Positions 1 through 13,308 of a stretch of 64,000 bases of DNA are shown here, piece after piece; the stretch's first letter is position 1, and every line of letters starts with the position of its first letter. The position numbers and the translations under genes are program-made. Below the pieces are notes generated by a model. That model saw only the letters and a list, made by a program, of their open reading frames with translations. It did no database searches and was not told the DNA's origin. The stretch lies in contig NW_022985183.1 of NCBI RefSeq assembly GCF_010093535.1, positions 532,956-596,955 of the forward strand, read 5' to 3'. The stretch comes from Lindgomyces ingoldianus (Eukaryota; Ascomycota; Dothideomycetes; Pleosporales; Lindgomycetaceae).

Positions 1-3000
1 CAGAGCCCAAGTGATATCGCAATATATCTGAGTTTGCGTGAATCTCTTGGGATTGCCTGTTGAGAAGTCGCGAGGTGTATGAATAATGAACGTTTATCGG
101 TGGAATCGGGAGTTATAGATGTGTGGAGAGGCTTCGTAGTCACCGACCGCAGGAAGGCAAATGAAGGCGTACATTTAGGGTATAAGGTGCGGATTTGTTG
201 GGGAATATTCGTCGCGTTGTTAGCAGTGCTGAGGGCACTGGTTTCTGTAAGACCAGGCTTGCCGGAGAGGAGGCAGAACGCTAGCGGAGATAGTTGAATA
301 AGTGGAGGTAGTGTTGGAGGAAGTTGCTTTGCGTCTGTCTGTCAGTTACTGTACAAGTTAGCTTTTAGGTTGGTGATGGTTGGCACACACAGGCGGCGGG
401 TTGCTGTTGTCGTGTTCTTTCTCCACGGCAAAAAATGGGATGTGTCTAGCCCCCTAAGGAAATGGTAGCAAGTGCTTAATGAGATGGAGCGCAAACTGAA
501 GGGTAAGCTAAGTGGGTGTGGCCGATATGTAGGTGTAGTGAGCTTATTTGAGAGGCGCAAGCAGGCTGGGATTGCTGCGGAGAGATTCGCCTAACTGTAT
601 AAGTCAACTGTATATTGCAACTGCTGGTGCAAAAACCCGTATTGCGTAAGGAAACATACATGTGTCAAATAAACATCAGTCCTCGTCGTTTTTATACCTC
701 CGTAGCATGCAAAAAACTCTACTCTCGCAACCTAGTACCTTCACAACAAAATTAATCTGGAGCGGCCAAAAGAAAAGAAAAATTCAACGCCACCACCAAG
801 TATCGAACCCAAGGCCTTGATATACCAAAAAAGAATAGATATACACACAATATCCTAGGTTCACTTGTCAGTAAGTTTGGTGTCAACACGAATTTGCGCC
901 ATAAAGCAAACGAGGCGTGGTCTGGCAGTGGTGTATGTCCAGTGGGAGCCCATCTCCACTGGACGAGAAAACTGGAAATTACAGCCCTTATATAAATAAT
1001 TTGAGTCAGAAATACTTAAGCAAGGGTGAAGTACCAGGGTGTTGTGGGATAGTGTTTTGGTCTTCAGACGTAATCAGGGAGTGAATGGCAACGCTTCTTT
1101 GGGAGACCGTGGGTTTATGCGCTAAGCTTTGCTGTCTTGCGAATGTTTTCATAAATCCCTTGTGGAGGAAAATCGGCCTAATCTACTGCATCTCCCGCCG
1201 CAGAACTCGTTCAACCCGTCTTGGCCTCTGACGTCTCACTCTATGAACCAAAACCCAATCTCATGAACTCCAAAGGCATGCCTCCCCTCCGTGCCATCTT
1301 CTGCTGACTTAATGCTCCTCTTGGTTCCCACCTACGACCCTGATCCTGCTACATATCCTCCCAGGAACTGGGGTAGAGGCACGTGCATTCATAAACGGTA
1401 AGCAGGGTTGCCACTCTCCAGGCATCTCAAAGGCCTATCGTACCTCCGTAGACATTTCTATTTCCTGCAAACATTTAGTCGTCGTCAAGACAGGATTGAA
1501 ATCACCAGAGATGGCCAAATTCAATAAATCCGACTGCAAGTTGTATGAAAACGCCAGAGGGTGTAGAGAGAAATGGAGAGCGCATTGACTATTAGAGGGT
1601 GCTAGTAAGTGTCTCTCTGTCTTCTTGATTTTCTGTGAATATTCCGGTTTTGATGACATCTTTAGGGAACTACGAACTAACTCCATGCTGCAGTTTAAAA
1701 GGTCTGCGTCATATTCAAATCTTGCCAGTATACAGCATCCCAGAGTCTTCCAATCCTGTTTGACAAGCGCCTGAGGGGCTTCCTCCTATTCTTCAAGTAC
1801 CAGAAGAAGACCCATTGGGGGTTACGAGACTTGCAAGAACAGGGAAGTGCTGAAAAACTCTCGCGGTGTATGTTTTTGGAAGCCTTACAGAGAGCAAAAC
1901 ACTTACTAGCGCCGATCCTACAAGGCTTTATGTTAGTGAGAGACACTATTCAACATGCGAGACAAAGCCCCAGCGACTCTATCGTAGCTCAAACACGAGC
2001 CCTTACGTCCCAGACACGAGATTCGATTTATCGCACATAGGCTCACAGATTGGAGTAACCCCCACCATGTCCACCCGATATGTCATACATCGAACCAGCT
2101 TATATTTCTCATACAGATCCTATGTCTATCCCGTGCGCTATCCTTCCGCTCTCAACGCCAAAAATATGCCCACGGGGAAATGCATCTACTTCCACCAAGT
2201 ACATGCATATGCTGCAGCGATTTCGGGCCGTTACAGCTACACCAAGCCACGATCGATACGGCCGCTTGCCGGCTGGGGGAGTGGAGTGGGACTAGAGCTA
2301 CATGTACGGGCAGCAGGCCAAGCACGGTCGGCTTGGGCTGGTTCTCGGGAGGTGCACAGGGCCTGATTTGGGCTGTTCTGTAGGCTGTGAAGTTGGATTG
2401 AGGCAGATGGGAGGGAGAAGTGGTTGCGCGGAAAGGGAAAAATATTCAAGATGGATTGAGAAATAACTGCGAGAAAATTGAGATGAGAAGCTAAAGATAA
2501 GTTTGAATATCTTAAAGGATCATACAAACTTAAGTGTGTGATAGTATGTTTGGAGTGAAGACGATAAAAACAATAATTAGGTGCGGATAACCTCTCGCTA
2601 ATTCTCTTCAGCCCTTCTATGATCCCAGCCATTAAAAGCAAAAACGTGAATGACATTTCCTCCTGACTGTCATTCGTATACATCTGCCGTCCAACATTTT
2701 TCGGACACGGGTCAAGCTACTACTGACACGCCAAGGATATACCTATCTATCTCAGATTTGATCTAGTACGTTCTAAGATTAATATAACGCATATCCGATT
2801 TAGGTCGAGGGCTGGTTGCCAATCAGTCCTGGGGCTATGAGTAACAAGAAACATTGATACCGGTATTGAGTCAACAAAGTCCAATCCAACTTTAGCTAGC
2901 TCTGAAATCTTCAAGAAGCAAAACTGAACTAAGCCTACCCGCGGTCCCGGTCATGCTTGCTCGCAGACCGGAAGTGCGGTGGCGCAACCGATGGTATAGT

Positions 3001-4725
3001 AATCCGGCGCACATTCCATGCCGAAGATGCCGAAACCTGGCTGGCGCAGCCTGTCAGACTGTGTCGGGCGGTAGGATAGGAACATGCCGTTGGATCCCGA
3101 CTCCAAAGTAAAACGTGACTACGGCGCACAAAGCCACCACGTTGGACAAGCGTGAAAGCGCCAGTGGAATGGTACTTCAAGCGGCTGCGGCGCGGGCGTA
3201 CGAAAGTACCAGCTCACCGGCGACCGACTAAGAAAAGGGCGTTTTGTAGCGAGTGAGGTACATAAAAGAAGTTGGTGCCTGTCTTTGCAGGAATAGGAAA
3301 TAGTAAGAAATTGATAGATGGGTGGAGATGAGATCAAAGGAAAACAAATTTTGCTAGGTCGTATCGTGCGGGCCCAATCGTTGACTGCATCTCAAAATAC
3401 GATTAGATCTGCAACCTTAGAAATGAAAGACTCAATTTATTTCGCTGTTAAAACCAGGCGGGAGGCGGACAGAACGATGACCGGATCCGGAAGTATTGCT
3501 TAAGGCTTGCTGTTAGATGGGTTGGTTTTAGAATCTAGAGCTATTTTCAGCCCGCCAAACTCTGAAGGCTGAATCTGAATCCCATGGCAATCTACCTGCT
3601 TTTGTGGACAAGATCTACGGAGAGCGGCCCTATCAGTTCACAGAACAATTTATTCCGAATGCGACGATCCAAGCCATTGATATTAGTGGCTGAATCCCCA
3701 AGCCTCAATCTCGAACTCTTAATTCTCTACTCCCAAATCCCTTCTTCTTTGGCTCCACCTTTCATCCACAAATTTCCAAGCCGCAAGGCTCCCTCTATTA
3801 CGCGCCACCCTTTAGCCATCACCCGTGTTAATACCCTGTAAATATAGCGCACAACCTCACCCTACTGTCGTGGAATGTCGTGCAATCTCACCGACAGTTG
3901 CTCTGATTGCTTTCGAGCAGAAAGGTCTAGACTCCTAGCAACCTCTGCCTACGAAACCACCAACCCACCAACGGAATTAGAACGCCTGTCACCCAGCGCC
4001 CCGGAACCGATAGGATTGGCGTGCATATGCTCCACAATTTTGGGGACTTGGAGCTCCAGCCAACTGACTGGAAAATCCAGAGGCTGGATAGAAGTGGGTT
4101 GCGTAAATGTGGTGCCGCACATGAAATTTTGCTACTTGTGAGGTAACAGGCAGACATGCGATATGAGCAACCTTTCAGGTTTCATTTACGTGACGGGAGG
4201 CGACGTGGAGGGTATGAGAGGCAGGCTGGATGGGGGATAGAGGTAACGATTTCTGTGATCATGCCATTGACAGAAGACTACGTGGACAGGCACACAAAAA
4301 AAACACAATCTTGTTTTTACGCACTTTCAATTAAGTAGTGCTTACTATGCGTAAGCGAGAGCGAAGAGAGGGGAAGAGAGACAGCAGAGTGCTATGAAAA
4401 GTACTCGAAATACAACCGTGAAAGCCGTGTCTCGCGAATATTTGGGGGGTATCCTCCATAATGCTATACCGTACCGTGCCATGCCAAATCCTCTAAATAT
4501 GCTACCCATTTGTTGACAACCCGGACTCGTACAGAAGAGAATGAAAGGAAACTGTATGTGCAGGATCCTGAGATATACACATGAAACTAAAACATGTATT
4601 TCCATATCCAGGTTGTGGCTTCTCGAGAGGAACCGTCTGGTACTCAACGGGAAGGTGAATCGAATCGAATCGGGGAGATGAAATGAGAAAATGACATATC
4701 CAGTACCGCTCCTTCTACTACTAAC
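1..4725. other. long stretch without a recognisable gene
   Basis: Nearly 4.7 kb on the left edge holds only short open frames on both strands. None shows a family motif, a convincing splice pattern or a long frame. The left part could be the untranslated flank of a gene outside the window. The frame at 3875-4141 (+) starts with ATG and has several cysteines near its start, but I could not match it to a zinc-finger pattern or build exons around it. The part next to 4725 must hold the 3' end of the minus-strand regulator that follows. Confidence 0.55.
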
Positions 4726-7700
4726 CTATCTCCTCCATCCGCTAGTGTCCATTTGATCTAGACCAGCTTGTGTGACAGCAGTTGTTGCCACGTTAGCCTT
4801 AGCTCTGCTACCGGTAGCTACCATGTGATAAGAAAACGGGAACGGATACGTTGGATTTGGGCTTTGTTGAATGTGCTGTGCAGGGATATCTTGCACTCGC
4901 GCCGGCGCAGGCACTTGTGCGAAGAATACTTCAGGCTCTGACAAGCGCGAAATTGGGGGCGCGGGACGGGCCGCCCAGGATGGGTGCACGCTAGCATTAT
5001 TGGCATTGGTCACATGGCATGGTTGTTGATGAGACAATGTTCCCGATCGTATTTGCGACGAGCGAAGTGCCGGCGAAGGAGAGCAGTGGGATAACGTAGA
5101 GACAGGGGATGGTTGGCTTTGTGAATACAGGGTCGGATTGTTCGACTGTGGAGAGGAGTGGGGAACCGGCCGTGGAGGGATGTGCTGGTGTAATGAGGGA
5201 TATGAGTGGTGTCGAGGATGAGGGGACAGCTGCTGATGCAACCCCACACCTATCCCCTGGAATTGATGTTGAGGTTGTTGCATCAGGGTCGTTGACGACA
5301 AAGGCGATATCGGAGATACCAGGCCCTGCGGCTGACTCTGTGCCTGTGACGGCGCTGGACAGGCGGTCGCGAATCGCAATGGTGCCGATCCCAGAGCCGA
5401 TCTTCGCAACCCTTGTACCTCTTCCGAGGATCGAACTTCTTGAAGCGTGCAAAACCCCTTGTCCAGATTGTTGAACTCCTCGTCGGATTCACTTCCGGGA
5501 TTCAGAGGCTCGCACAGTTTTCGCTGATCCTGCTCTTCTTGCTGCTTGCGCTCCAGTGGACTAACACCCTGTAAACGGTCCCCCGCCCAGTCCCATGAGA
5601 GTGGGGTGAACGCCTCCCGATGGAAACTTTGGAGCCCCGAGTTCTCGAGTAGGTTCATCCCAGTGTTGCCCATGACTGAATCCTGCAGCGTACCTGGGTC
5701 TGCAACCTCATTTCCAGCTGCTCCCTGCATTTGAACGTCACCTTCGTGCCCTGCTCTTACAAGGCCAGCCGATTCGCCCACCATCGAAACACCAACCTCG
5801 TCTCTCAATGGTAATAGCTGGTTCAGCCCCCAGCTCACTCTGCCGACTGCTATGCCTGCAAGCTTATGCACGCCGTTCGTGTGGAGTTCTTGGAATATTG
5901 CATGCGCCTGCTCCACCTTCTTAATGCGGCTCAGGTCATGTGTTTCCAGGGCATCGAGAACAAGTATCATGCATGAATTAAAGGCCTGTTGTCCCATTGT
6001 CCAGCAAATTAGTGCCGCGGAGACCCGTGCCTTAAAGAAAAGAAATGCAGTCAGCAGGTCTTCGGAAGAGGCGAGGACGAGCGCACGGCCGCGAAGCGTT
6101 GCTTTTGATGACAAGGTTGGCGATGGGTGTGACGAAGGAGGGTGATTGCCCGAATGAAACGAGGGTGGCGGAGTCTTGGTTATTGGAGATGGTGTTTGGT
6201 GAGCGGAAGTGCGGGATTCTTGTTTGTCTAGTCGTTGGCGGTTCAAGAGGATAAGGTAGTTATGAATCTTGCAGTAGAAAGCTAGGCTTGAGATCAGCAG
6301 ACTTGAACCGAGCAGTAGATGCGTTAGCTCACCAGCAGCCATAGGACCGTGAGGCCAGTCTGGTATTGGCTTGTCTTCGCAGAGCCAGCTCTCGTTGAAC
6401 TGTAAATTCTCCGGCATCGTATCCAGCAGCGCTCGAAGTCGGTCCGTGAATTCATCGATCTTTGTGTTGGTTAAGCGGTCGCTGCTGAGTATTTGCCTCG
6501 CGAGTATCGTGAAACGGTGCACAAATTCGCCAAACCTCAAGATCGTGGGGTCCGTGGTGAGTTCATGAGGCGGAGGGCAGTCTCCAATCCCACTGATGCC
6601 TAGAGGTCGGCCAAGAGTCATAGAATACTGCTGGTCCATATGAAGCATCCACCACCAGAGTGATTGACGTATTGAGCATTCCTTCTCCGTAGGTGGTGCT
6701 GGGTCGAGGTATTTCGGGTGGCGGTGAAGGCCGATGGACTGAGCAAGTCGAATCGTAGTTCCAAAGAGCGTCCAGGCGTCGAGGAAGCGTCCACTATTAG
6801 TAAGGTAGGGTCCGATCATAATGAGTGCTTGAATGCTAAGAAGGGTGGGTTTGCTCATAAAAGAGGCCATTCGCAAAGCCTGCATGGAAGCTGCCACTTC
6901 GTCTTTTATTAGTGTAACTGGTCAAATAGGGGTTGAGAGCATTTCTTACTATAAACGTCCCCATTCTTCAACTCTTTTTCCATAGCCCCAGCTACCCACT
7001 TTCCGCCGTACTTATCCCACACGCAGTGCTGAGCGCCGAGGGCGAGGGTCGCAAAGAGAAGAGCCAGCATATCCGGACAGATTTGGACATTCGTCCTGGC
7101 ATCTCCTAGAAACCGGTCGACTTCGCTCTTGGTGACCTCTACTGGGACGTGTGGAAATGCACAAATCTGAACGCGGTCCTGAAAAGAATCCAAATACGCT
7201 GAGAGCTCGACAGGTTCAGGGAGACACTGTAGAAGTCGAGTTATGCAGGCCTCCTGCTCCGCAGGAAACACGGTCGGAAACGGATATGCGGGAATATCTT
7301 GTGGTGCGTACATGTCCGCTCCGCGTGGCATGGCATGGGTGATGGACTTCCCAGACACTTGAGAGAGGCTAATGTTGGCGAACTATCTACCTGTCAGCGC
7401 AGAGTTGTTGTGCAACTAAAAAAGGCCTACTTCAGTAATGACGTTTGCGAGAGCTGGGCTGCCAAAGTATATGCTGTCAGACCATTCGGATCCTTGGAAA
7501 CGCCTCTGCCTTGCGGCGCGCCGTCTGTGAGATTTGCTCACCGGCACCTCGGCAAGGTGAGAGTCTGGCGAGACGTCGAAATCTTCTTCATCGGCCTCAA
7601 TGGGCAGGTTACTCTGCCGCAGTCGGTTTTTGAGCTGGATATTCTCGGTGCGGAGCTTCCGGAGCTCGTAAGACTGTTGGATAGGTGCGTAGTCGCCGCC

Positions 7701-8041
7701 TTCTGCAACTTTGAAGTGACAGTCCTTAGGTTGTCCACGGGCGCAGCAAGATGTGCACGGTTTGGTACGATCGCACTGTGTTTCCAGATCGTGTCAGGTC
7801 ATTCGACGATAAACGGTGGTGATGCGGGGATTGCCTTGCGGGTTATTCTTCTAACCATCCTTACCTTGACTTTTCGCTCACGGCACTTAGTGCACGAAAG
7901 CAGTTGGCGTGGCTGCTGAGAAAGAGGTTTCTTCTTGGTGCCTTCGGCTACAGCGGAAGGCTGGTCAACGGCCCCGTGGACATTCTCTGGCGAAGAATCT
8001 GCAGTCGCAGGTTGGTTGAACCCACTGGTTGAAACACTCAT
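4726..8041 (-). CDS. Zn2Cys6 transcription factor with fungal_trans middle domain
   Basis: Nuclear DNA-binding regulator of about 1026 residues. Proposed exons on the minus strand: 8041-7865, 7775-7431, 7382-6950, 6902-6333, 6281-4726. The first intron falls inside the zinc cluster: the spliced C-X2-C-X6-C-X5-C-X2-C-X8-C starts with CTKCRERKVK and continues CDRTKPCTSCC. A short heptad-like linker follows (about residues 80-105, ending in IQLKNRLRQ). A fungal_trans (PF04082) domain spans about residues 180-520 and contains LWWWMLHMDQQYSMTLGRP. The last third is rich in Gln, Pro and Ser and probably disordered, typical of activation regions. The fourth intron (51 nt, divisible by three) has good signals and joins MAA to AFYCKIHNYLILLNR. 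If retained it would add 17 residues. The ATG at 8041 gives a short Ser/Pro-rich lead before the zinc cluster. No target genes can be deduced. Confidence 0.9.
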
Positions 8042-9354
8042 TCTGGACTAGAGCTGGAACGAAGCGAGAATCAAAACAGAGCGTCAAAAGAATAACTGAA
8101 GAGTCGAGTCGCTAACGGCGCGTCGCGGTGTGCTGACCGTCGGAAACACGCGACCTAGATAAGAGAGAGTTTTATATCAGTTCTCCAAGTGCGCAAAGTA
8201 CGTTTGAAACCGTTGCACTTGACCTCTCCGAAGTGAGCTCTGGTTTTCGAAAGGTCCCACTTTATGAGATGGCCACCTACCCTAAAATTCTGTAATTAGT
8301 GAAAACTGCACTTAAGCCTCACTCTTCAGCTAGAAGGAAGGCTCAGTAAGACGTGGGATAGAGGCGCCGAGGAATGAACATCTATCAGGCATACTGGGTT
8401 CTCACCGGGCTTTGGACTTCCAGATCGGTCGCGGTGCATTGCAGCTAGGGTGTGGCCTTTGTCAGAAAACCGTGGTAAAGTTGCACGAGGGAATATCGCC
8501 AAGTTCAAGGCCTACAGAGTGGAAGCAGGTGAAGTGGCCCGGTAACCGGGTCGGAGCGATACATGATACAAAGATCTGGCACTTTACCAGCAAGGCGGGC
8601 CGATCCTTTGGCACTTCTTTCCAAGCTTTTCGGCCTCCAATGCCGCCGTGTCGAATGGCCTTGCTGGCATTCTATTGCTGCGCCTGGCAATGAATTGCTT
8701 TTCTCGCTTCATGAACAATCACGGCATCCCGTCTGAGTTGGCGGACGGGAGAGGTCTTAGCAGGTATATCTTGCTTGGATCGCCTTCATAGTTAGAGCCA
8801 CTGGTGGCTTGCAGTAGGCTGGAGGTTGCATTTGGCTCGTGTTGAGACTCCTCTGCCAATCCCCAACACCCATTAAAGGGCTGTGAACATTTTTAAAGCC
8901 TCATTCCCCTTTCCGCTTCGAACCTTCGTTGACCCTTTGCCTGCAAGGAAATGGTGGCCGGTACTCGTGCTTCTTGTGGTATAGAATTCATGGATCTGCT
9001 GATTAGGATCTGAGCGATGGCTTGTAGACCGCTCCTGTCGTGTCACACTGAACCCCTCGTTCTCACCGTGATGGAACGAATGACAATTCCAGATCGTTCC
9101 CCCTTAGTGTTAAACGTAATGCGGTATTGTCTTAGCACCACAACTAACGCCACCTCGACTGATGTCGCACGCAATACGCGACGTGGTGGAAGCCTTGGAG
9201 CTACTGAAGAACAGAAAGAAGGCCAAAGCCACACGAAGCTCTGCCCTACCATCTTCGAATGCAATGGCAATTGCTGGTAAGAGCTTTATAGTACAATAGC
9301 TTGTACCTGCCCAACGCCAGATACTAACAACTTTCTCGGACCTGCTCGAGCTCT
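8042..9354. other. intergenic, upstream region of the Zn2Cys6 gene
   Basis: About 1.3 kb lies between the start of the regulator at 8041 and the stop of the exoribonuclease at 9355, both on the minus strand. It should hold the promoter of the regulator and the 3' flank of the exoribonuclease gene. Frames at 8412-8693 and 9017-9280 (+) have no recognisable domain, and I see no reason to call them genes. Confidence 0.5.
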
Positions 9355-12300
9355 CTAGGATAGCGTCCAGGTCGGTCGTTCCACAAGCCGAATTGGCCGT
9401 GCAAAAATCTCTTTGAGGAAGGCACTAACAAAATAAATCTCAACTTCCCACTCGTCACCAACGCGCATATCTTCATTCAGCCTCTCCAAGTGAACCGTAA
9501 CCCCTAATTCGATTATAATAGTCTCTACCATGAGAAAATTCTCCTTCGTCTTCTTCACCCAGACTTTGAAGGTTTTGGGAAGCTCTGCTTCTTTGAAGTA
9601 GAACGCTCGCATGAATGCCTGTGTTGCCCAAAACAAGTTGGAGATTTTTTTGGTTTTCGTAATGAGGTTCTCTCTTGGCGAGAGAGTAATGATGGACTCT
9701 TGCACTTGTCGATGGGAAAATGGGAGGATTGGTCGGGCAGCGTTTTGAACTTCGTCGGCGCTGAATTTCTTCCCAGTTCGAGCTTCGTGTCGGAGAGCAG
9801 CTTCAATCTGCCAATGTGAGATCATATCACTGAATCGCCGTAGAGGACTCGTGATCTTGAGATAGCTCTCAACTCCAATCATTTTATGCACTATGGGCGA
9901 AGTATGCGTTATGGCCCGACCAACGGCTTGCAGGTATTGGAGTAATAGTAGGGGAGAAATTTCGGCATCTCTATCCAAATAAGGTTGCAGAATTTTTTCT
10001 TTGAATTCATCCAGAGACAAAACACCGGGTCGCCTGGGCATTTCAATTGTTCCCCTGAACATGACGGGAATACCTCGCACTGCACACCAAGAGGCAGCTG
10101 CATGACCGGCGAGTATCATCATTTCCTCCGTGATGTTGGTCGCGTCAAGGTCCTGGTTAAGAGTCCGTCGGCCTAACTGACTCCTCAACTCAATGATGGG
10201 GTCACCATGAATGTATCGAGCCCTATCAGTAGATGGTGGAGCCCAATCTAACCCTTTCCGCCCCGGTTTGGCGAAAACATGAGGCTCAGCGAGCATTGTT
10301 GCGCCACGGATTCCACCGGCTGCCTTACGCCTCTCCCATAGAGAACGGGCAACGGTGTAGAAGTCTCGTAGTTCCTGGACCTGGCTAGGGGGAAGTTGTT
10401 TGCGCGGCTGAGTCTTGTACGAATCTGGAATCTCTCCACCCACAACGAATGTCCGGACGGAGGCGAGTGGTTGCTCCCCGAGGATTTCGGCTACCTCCAC
10501 CGGCGAGACATGTATAACCTGCCTAATGATACCTGGTTGGATCTTAGTCTCTAAAATATTCCCGGCTAAGTCTACTCTCGTGCTGAATGTGAGTACTGGC
10601 CGATTGCGATCAAGACTGAAATAGTTTTGCGTGACCCATGTAGGCAGCATGGGAAACGACCGCTCGGGGACATACACACTCTCAGTCATGTGCGCCGCGA
10701 GGCCCGACAACACATGAGTTTTATCGAAAAAGGCCGTCGGATTCGCAATATGAACATGGATCCAGTAATCGGACTTCTTCCCCTGGACTTTCTCTATAGA
10801 AAGACCGTCGTCTATTTCTTTAGAACCAGGATTATCGATACAGTACACATTCATTGCACCCCAGTCCCGGCGCAGTTCTGCCATGGAGTCGCGGAAGTCC
10901 GGTTGTCGTCGGGTCAACTCTGCTTTGGTGGTGAGAAGTTCTAGGTTACGGGATAGACGGACAGTAGGCAGCATGAGTGACTCGTCGTGGAGTATCCTAT
11001 TTTCATACGGTGTGATGACTCCAATCTCTTGCAGGAACAAATGACCAGTGCTCATATTCATCTTGTCGAGTCTGTCTCTAAACTTATTGTATTTTTCGTA
11101 GCATCCAGTTGCCTGGAGGAGTGCTACACCGGCAGACTGCAAACTGGGAATATTGTGGAACTGCATCATCAACACCCAGGCCTGGAGAAAGGTGATGATT
11201 TGCTTATCTGTGGTGCTAAACTCCTCACCCCATGTGATGTGCATCGCGGGCGACTTCTCTTTGTGCGCAAGTCGGGCTTTGCAGGGGCCGACAAATCCTT
11301 CAAGAGGATCTCGCAGCTCACGGCTCCGGGCAATCAGACGACGGGCCTTTTCGATGAACTGAGCTATGTAAGTTACCGCCTCGGGCGGATTTTGTGCCTT
11401 GAATGAGGAATTAGGGATAGTCTGGGTCGTTCGTTGAGCCTCGTGCTCGAGATATTGCCGCACCCAGTCCCGAACGGCCTCGATGACTTCAACTTCACCT
11501 TTTGGTCTAATGGCGAAAACATTGGTCAAACGTTGGCTACGATAGTCGGATCTAAAGCGGAACTCGTTGTGCATTAATGCCTTGCGAACTGCAAGAAGTG
11601 CCGGCGGAGAGGGTTTCCAGGCCGGATCATTGCGTCCAAGTAGAGTCTTGGCAATCTGGGTCAAGGTCATCATCCGCGTACGTGTCTGATCGGCAAGAGT
11701 TGAGTAGGCGCTGTCTAGGACATGAGCGTTTCCTCGGTATATGTCTTCGGATTGGTTGGTCAGCCGTTCAAGGATACTCAACACAGGGGCGCCTAAAGCC
11801 AGCGGCACATGCATAGCCCGTTTGATGTCGAGGGTGTCCAACTTGGTAGGCAAGTATGGGATGATGGGTTTGACCAATGCCGGATCAATGCAGCCAGGAA
11901 TAGCGAATCGTATGTTTTGCAAATTGGTATGGCACCATTTCCCAGTGGCTGTATAAAATTGGGACACACTTTGAAGATCTTGAACGAAGGCGGCGAGAAC
12001 AGGCTCGCGTGATTGCATTCTTATAGCGTTTAGCAACTATGTTGGCAGAGGAGTGTGTAGCAAAGTACCTCAACTCGACAACATCACCAGGCTTAAGGAA
12101 GAGGCCGATGGTGATCATTTCATCCTCATCGTTGTCAAAAGGTTCATTGAAATCATCATCAGACTTGCCTGGGAAGTTCATCCTTGCCAGGTTGTTCGAT
12201 GTTTCTCCAGACGCCGGATGGTTCGGGAAGGCTCTGAGGTCGTCTTCATTCGGTCCGCCATATTCATCCTGCCACCTTTGCAACGCCTTCCGAGTTGGGC

Positions 12301-12646
12301 TTGTGCGGGCATGGAGGGGAAGGGAATCGGGAGTGGAGAGTGAAGAGGGGTCAGTCGTCGCAGCTACAACTGAAGCTCGAGGGCGCTGAGTGGGATCAGT
12401 ATAGGTTGGAAGGCACGATAAGATATGAAATCCGCTCACGAATTGGGATGCATGAAACGATTGTCGCGTCAATGCTTGCAAGCCCAACGCATTCAATCGA
12501 AACTTAGGGCGGGATCCTGGTATGAAGGGTGAGAGATGTCGAGCTGTCACAATTTCAGAAAGGCCGCGCTGCTGACCAGCAATTCGAATACGACAACTCC
12601 AACAGACGTCTGCAAAGGGCGTAGAAGCTGGTCGAGGATATAGCAT
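9355..12646 (-). CDS. cyt-4: mitochondrial RNB-family exoribonuclease (CYT-4/DSS1 homologue)
   Basis: A 3'-5' exoribonuclease of the RNase II/R superfamily. The Neurospora CYT-4 and yeast Dss1 relatives act in mitochondrial RNA turnover and processing. Proposed exons: 12646-12440, 12385-12069, 12019-9355, about 1062 residues. The N-terminus is basic and Ser-rich, as expected of a mitochondrial targeting peptide. The second intron has a clear branch site (TTGCTAAAC) and splices GDVVELR to MQSREPVLAAF, restoring the family frame that is lost without it. The first intron (54 nt) keeps the frame either way, so its removal is inferred. The RNB catalytic core is plain: CIDNPGSKEIDDGLSIE carries the metal-binding aspartates, and further on come ITSPLRRFSDMISHWQ and the TMLAEP region. 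A C-terminal beta-rich segment is compatible with an S1-like fold. The gene lies back to back with the MOCS2A-like gene, about 370 bp apart. Confidence 0.93.
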
Positions 12647-13017
12647 GCCTCTTCGTCGGTCTTTGGAGCTCCGAGGTGGATCTTGTAGAGTGCAGCTCAG
12701 GAATCAAAAAAAGTTCTGGACATCGGCAGCGAAGCCTCCGATGCTTGGCACGAGAAATCTCATCATCGCCCATCCTCCACTGCCTCCAGAATGGCTCGAC
12801 AACCTACAACAAAGTAACAGGGTAAGCCCGTATGCTCTCATGCTCTTTCAGCTTCTTTCTAGGTGATGATTTCTTAATTATAGCATGTATTATCTGAGCA
12901 GCGTTCCGGCGTTGGTTGCGGAGACATTTTTGATATCTGACTAGAATCCTTCTGTTTCGTAGTTTCAACACGTTGGAATCGCATCGGGCAGCTAATATTC
13001 CTCCCAGAACCGGCGAC

Positions 13018-13308
13018 ATGGCGTCTAGCAAGCTGCCACCTGGACACTTCTCAATCCTGTATTTTGCAGCCGCTTCGACGTTCACCGGGAAGTCGACCGA
13101 ACATATGCCCGCCCCAGTGAAGGCGCGTTACCTGTTCGGTAAACTCGAGCAGTCGTACCCTGGCATCGGCGAGAAGGTCTTGAGCAGCTGTGCTGTTACG
13201 GTGAACCTGGAGTATATTGATATCGACGGCGATGAGGCGCCGCATTTGAACCTGATGATTAAGGAAGGGGATGAGGTCGCCATCATTCCACCTGTTAGCT
13301 CTGGGTGA
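13018..13308 (+). CDS. cnxG: molybdopterin synthase sulfur carrier subunit (MOCS2A/CnxG-like)
   Basis: Small ubiquitin-fold protein (96 residues) of the MoaD/ThiS family. In the cytosol the thiocarboxylated C-terminus donates sulfur to make molybdopterin in molybdenum-cofactor synthesis. Visible family marks are FSILYFAAASTFTGKSTE near the N-terminus (beta-grasp strand one) and the C-terminal strand and tail GDEVAIIPPVSSG. The last two residues are Ser-Gly, whereas the textbook motif is Gly-Gly. No other ATG lies upstream in this frame before the stop, so 13018 is the start. A short upstream frame (12791-12817, 8 codons) precedes it, and the stretch ending in the TTTCGTAG before 12962 could be a 5' untranslated intron. 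The gene is divergent from the exoribonuclease gene and probably shares its promoter region. Its partner, the large subunit MOCS2B, is not in this window. Confidence 0.85.
   Translation: MASSKLPPGHFSILYFAAASTFTGKSTEHMPAPVKARYLFGKLEQSYPGIGEKVLSSCAVTVNLEYIDIDGDEAPHLNLMIKEGDEVAIIPPVSSG

Noticed and set aside
780..840. TCGAACCC on the plus strand, like the reverse of a tRNA B box
   Set aside because: No acceptor stem, D arm or anticodon arm could be folded around it on either strand, so no tRNA gene is called.
1866..2683. Overlapping frames of 148-166 codons on both strands
   Set aside because: They overlap each other, show no motif or splice support, and one lacks an ATG start.
5109..5474. Plus-strand frame of 121 codons
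   Set aside because: It is the antisense shadow of the Gln/Pro-rich tail of the Zn2Cys6 regulator.
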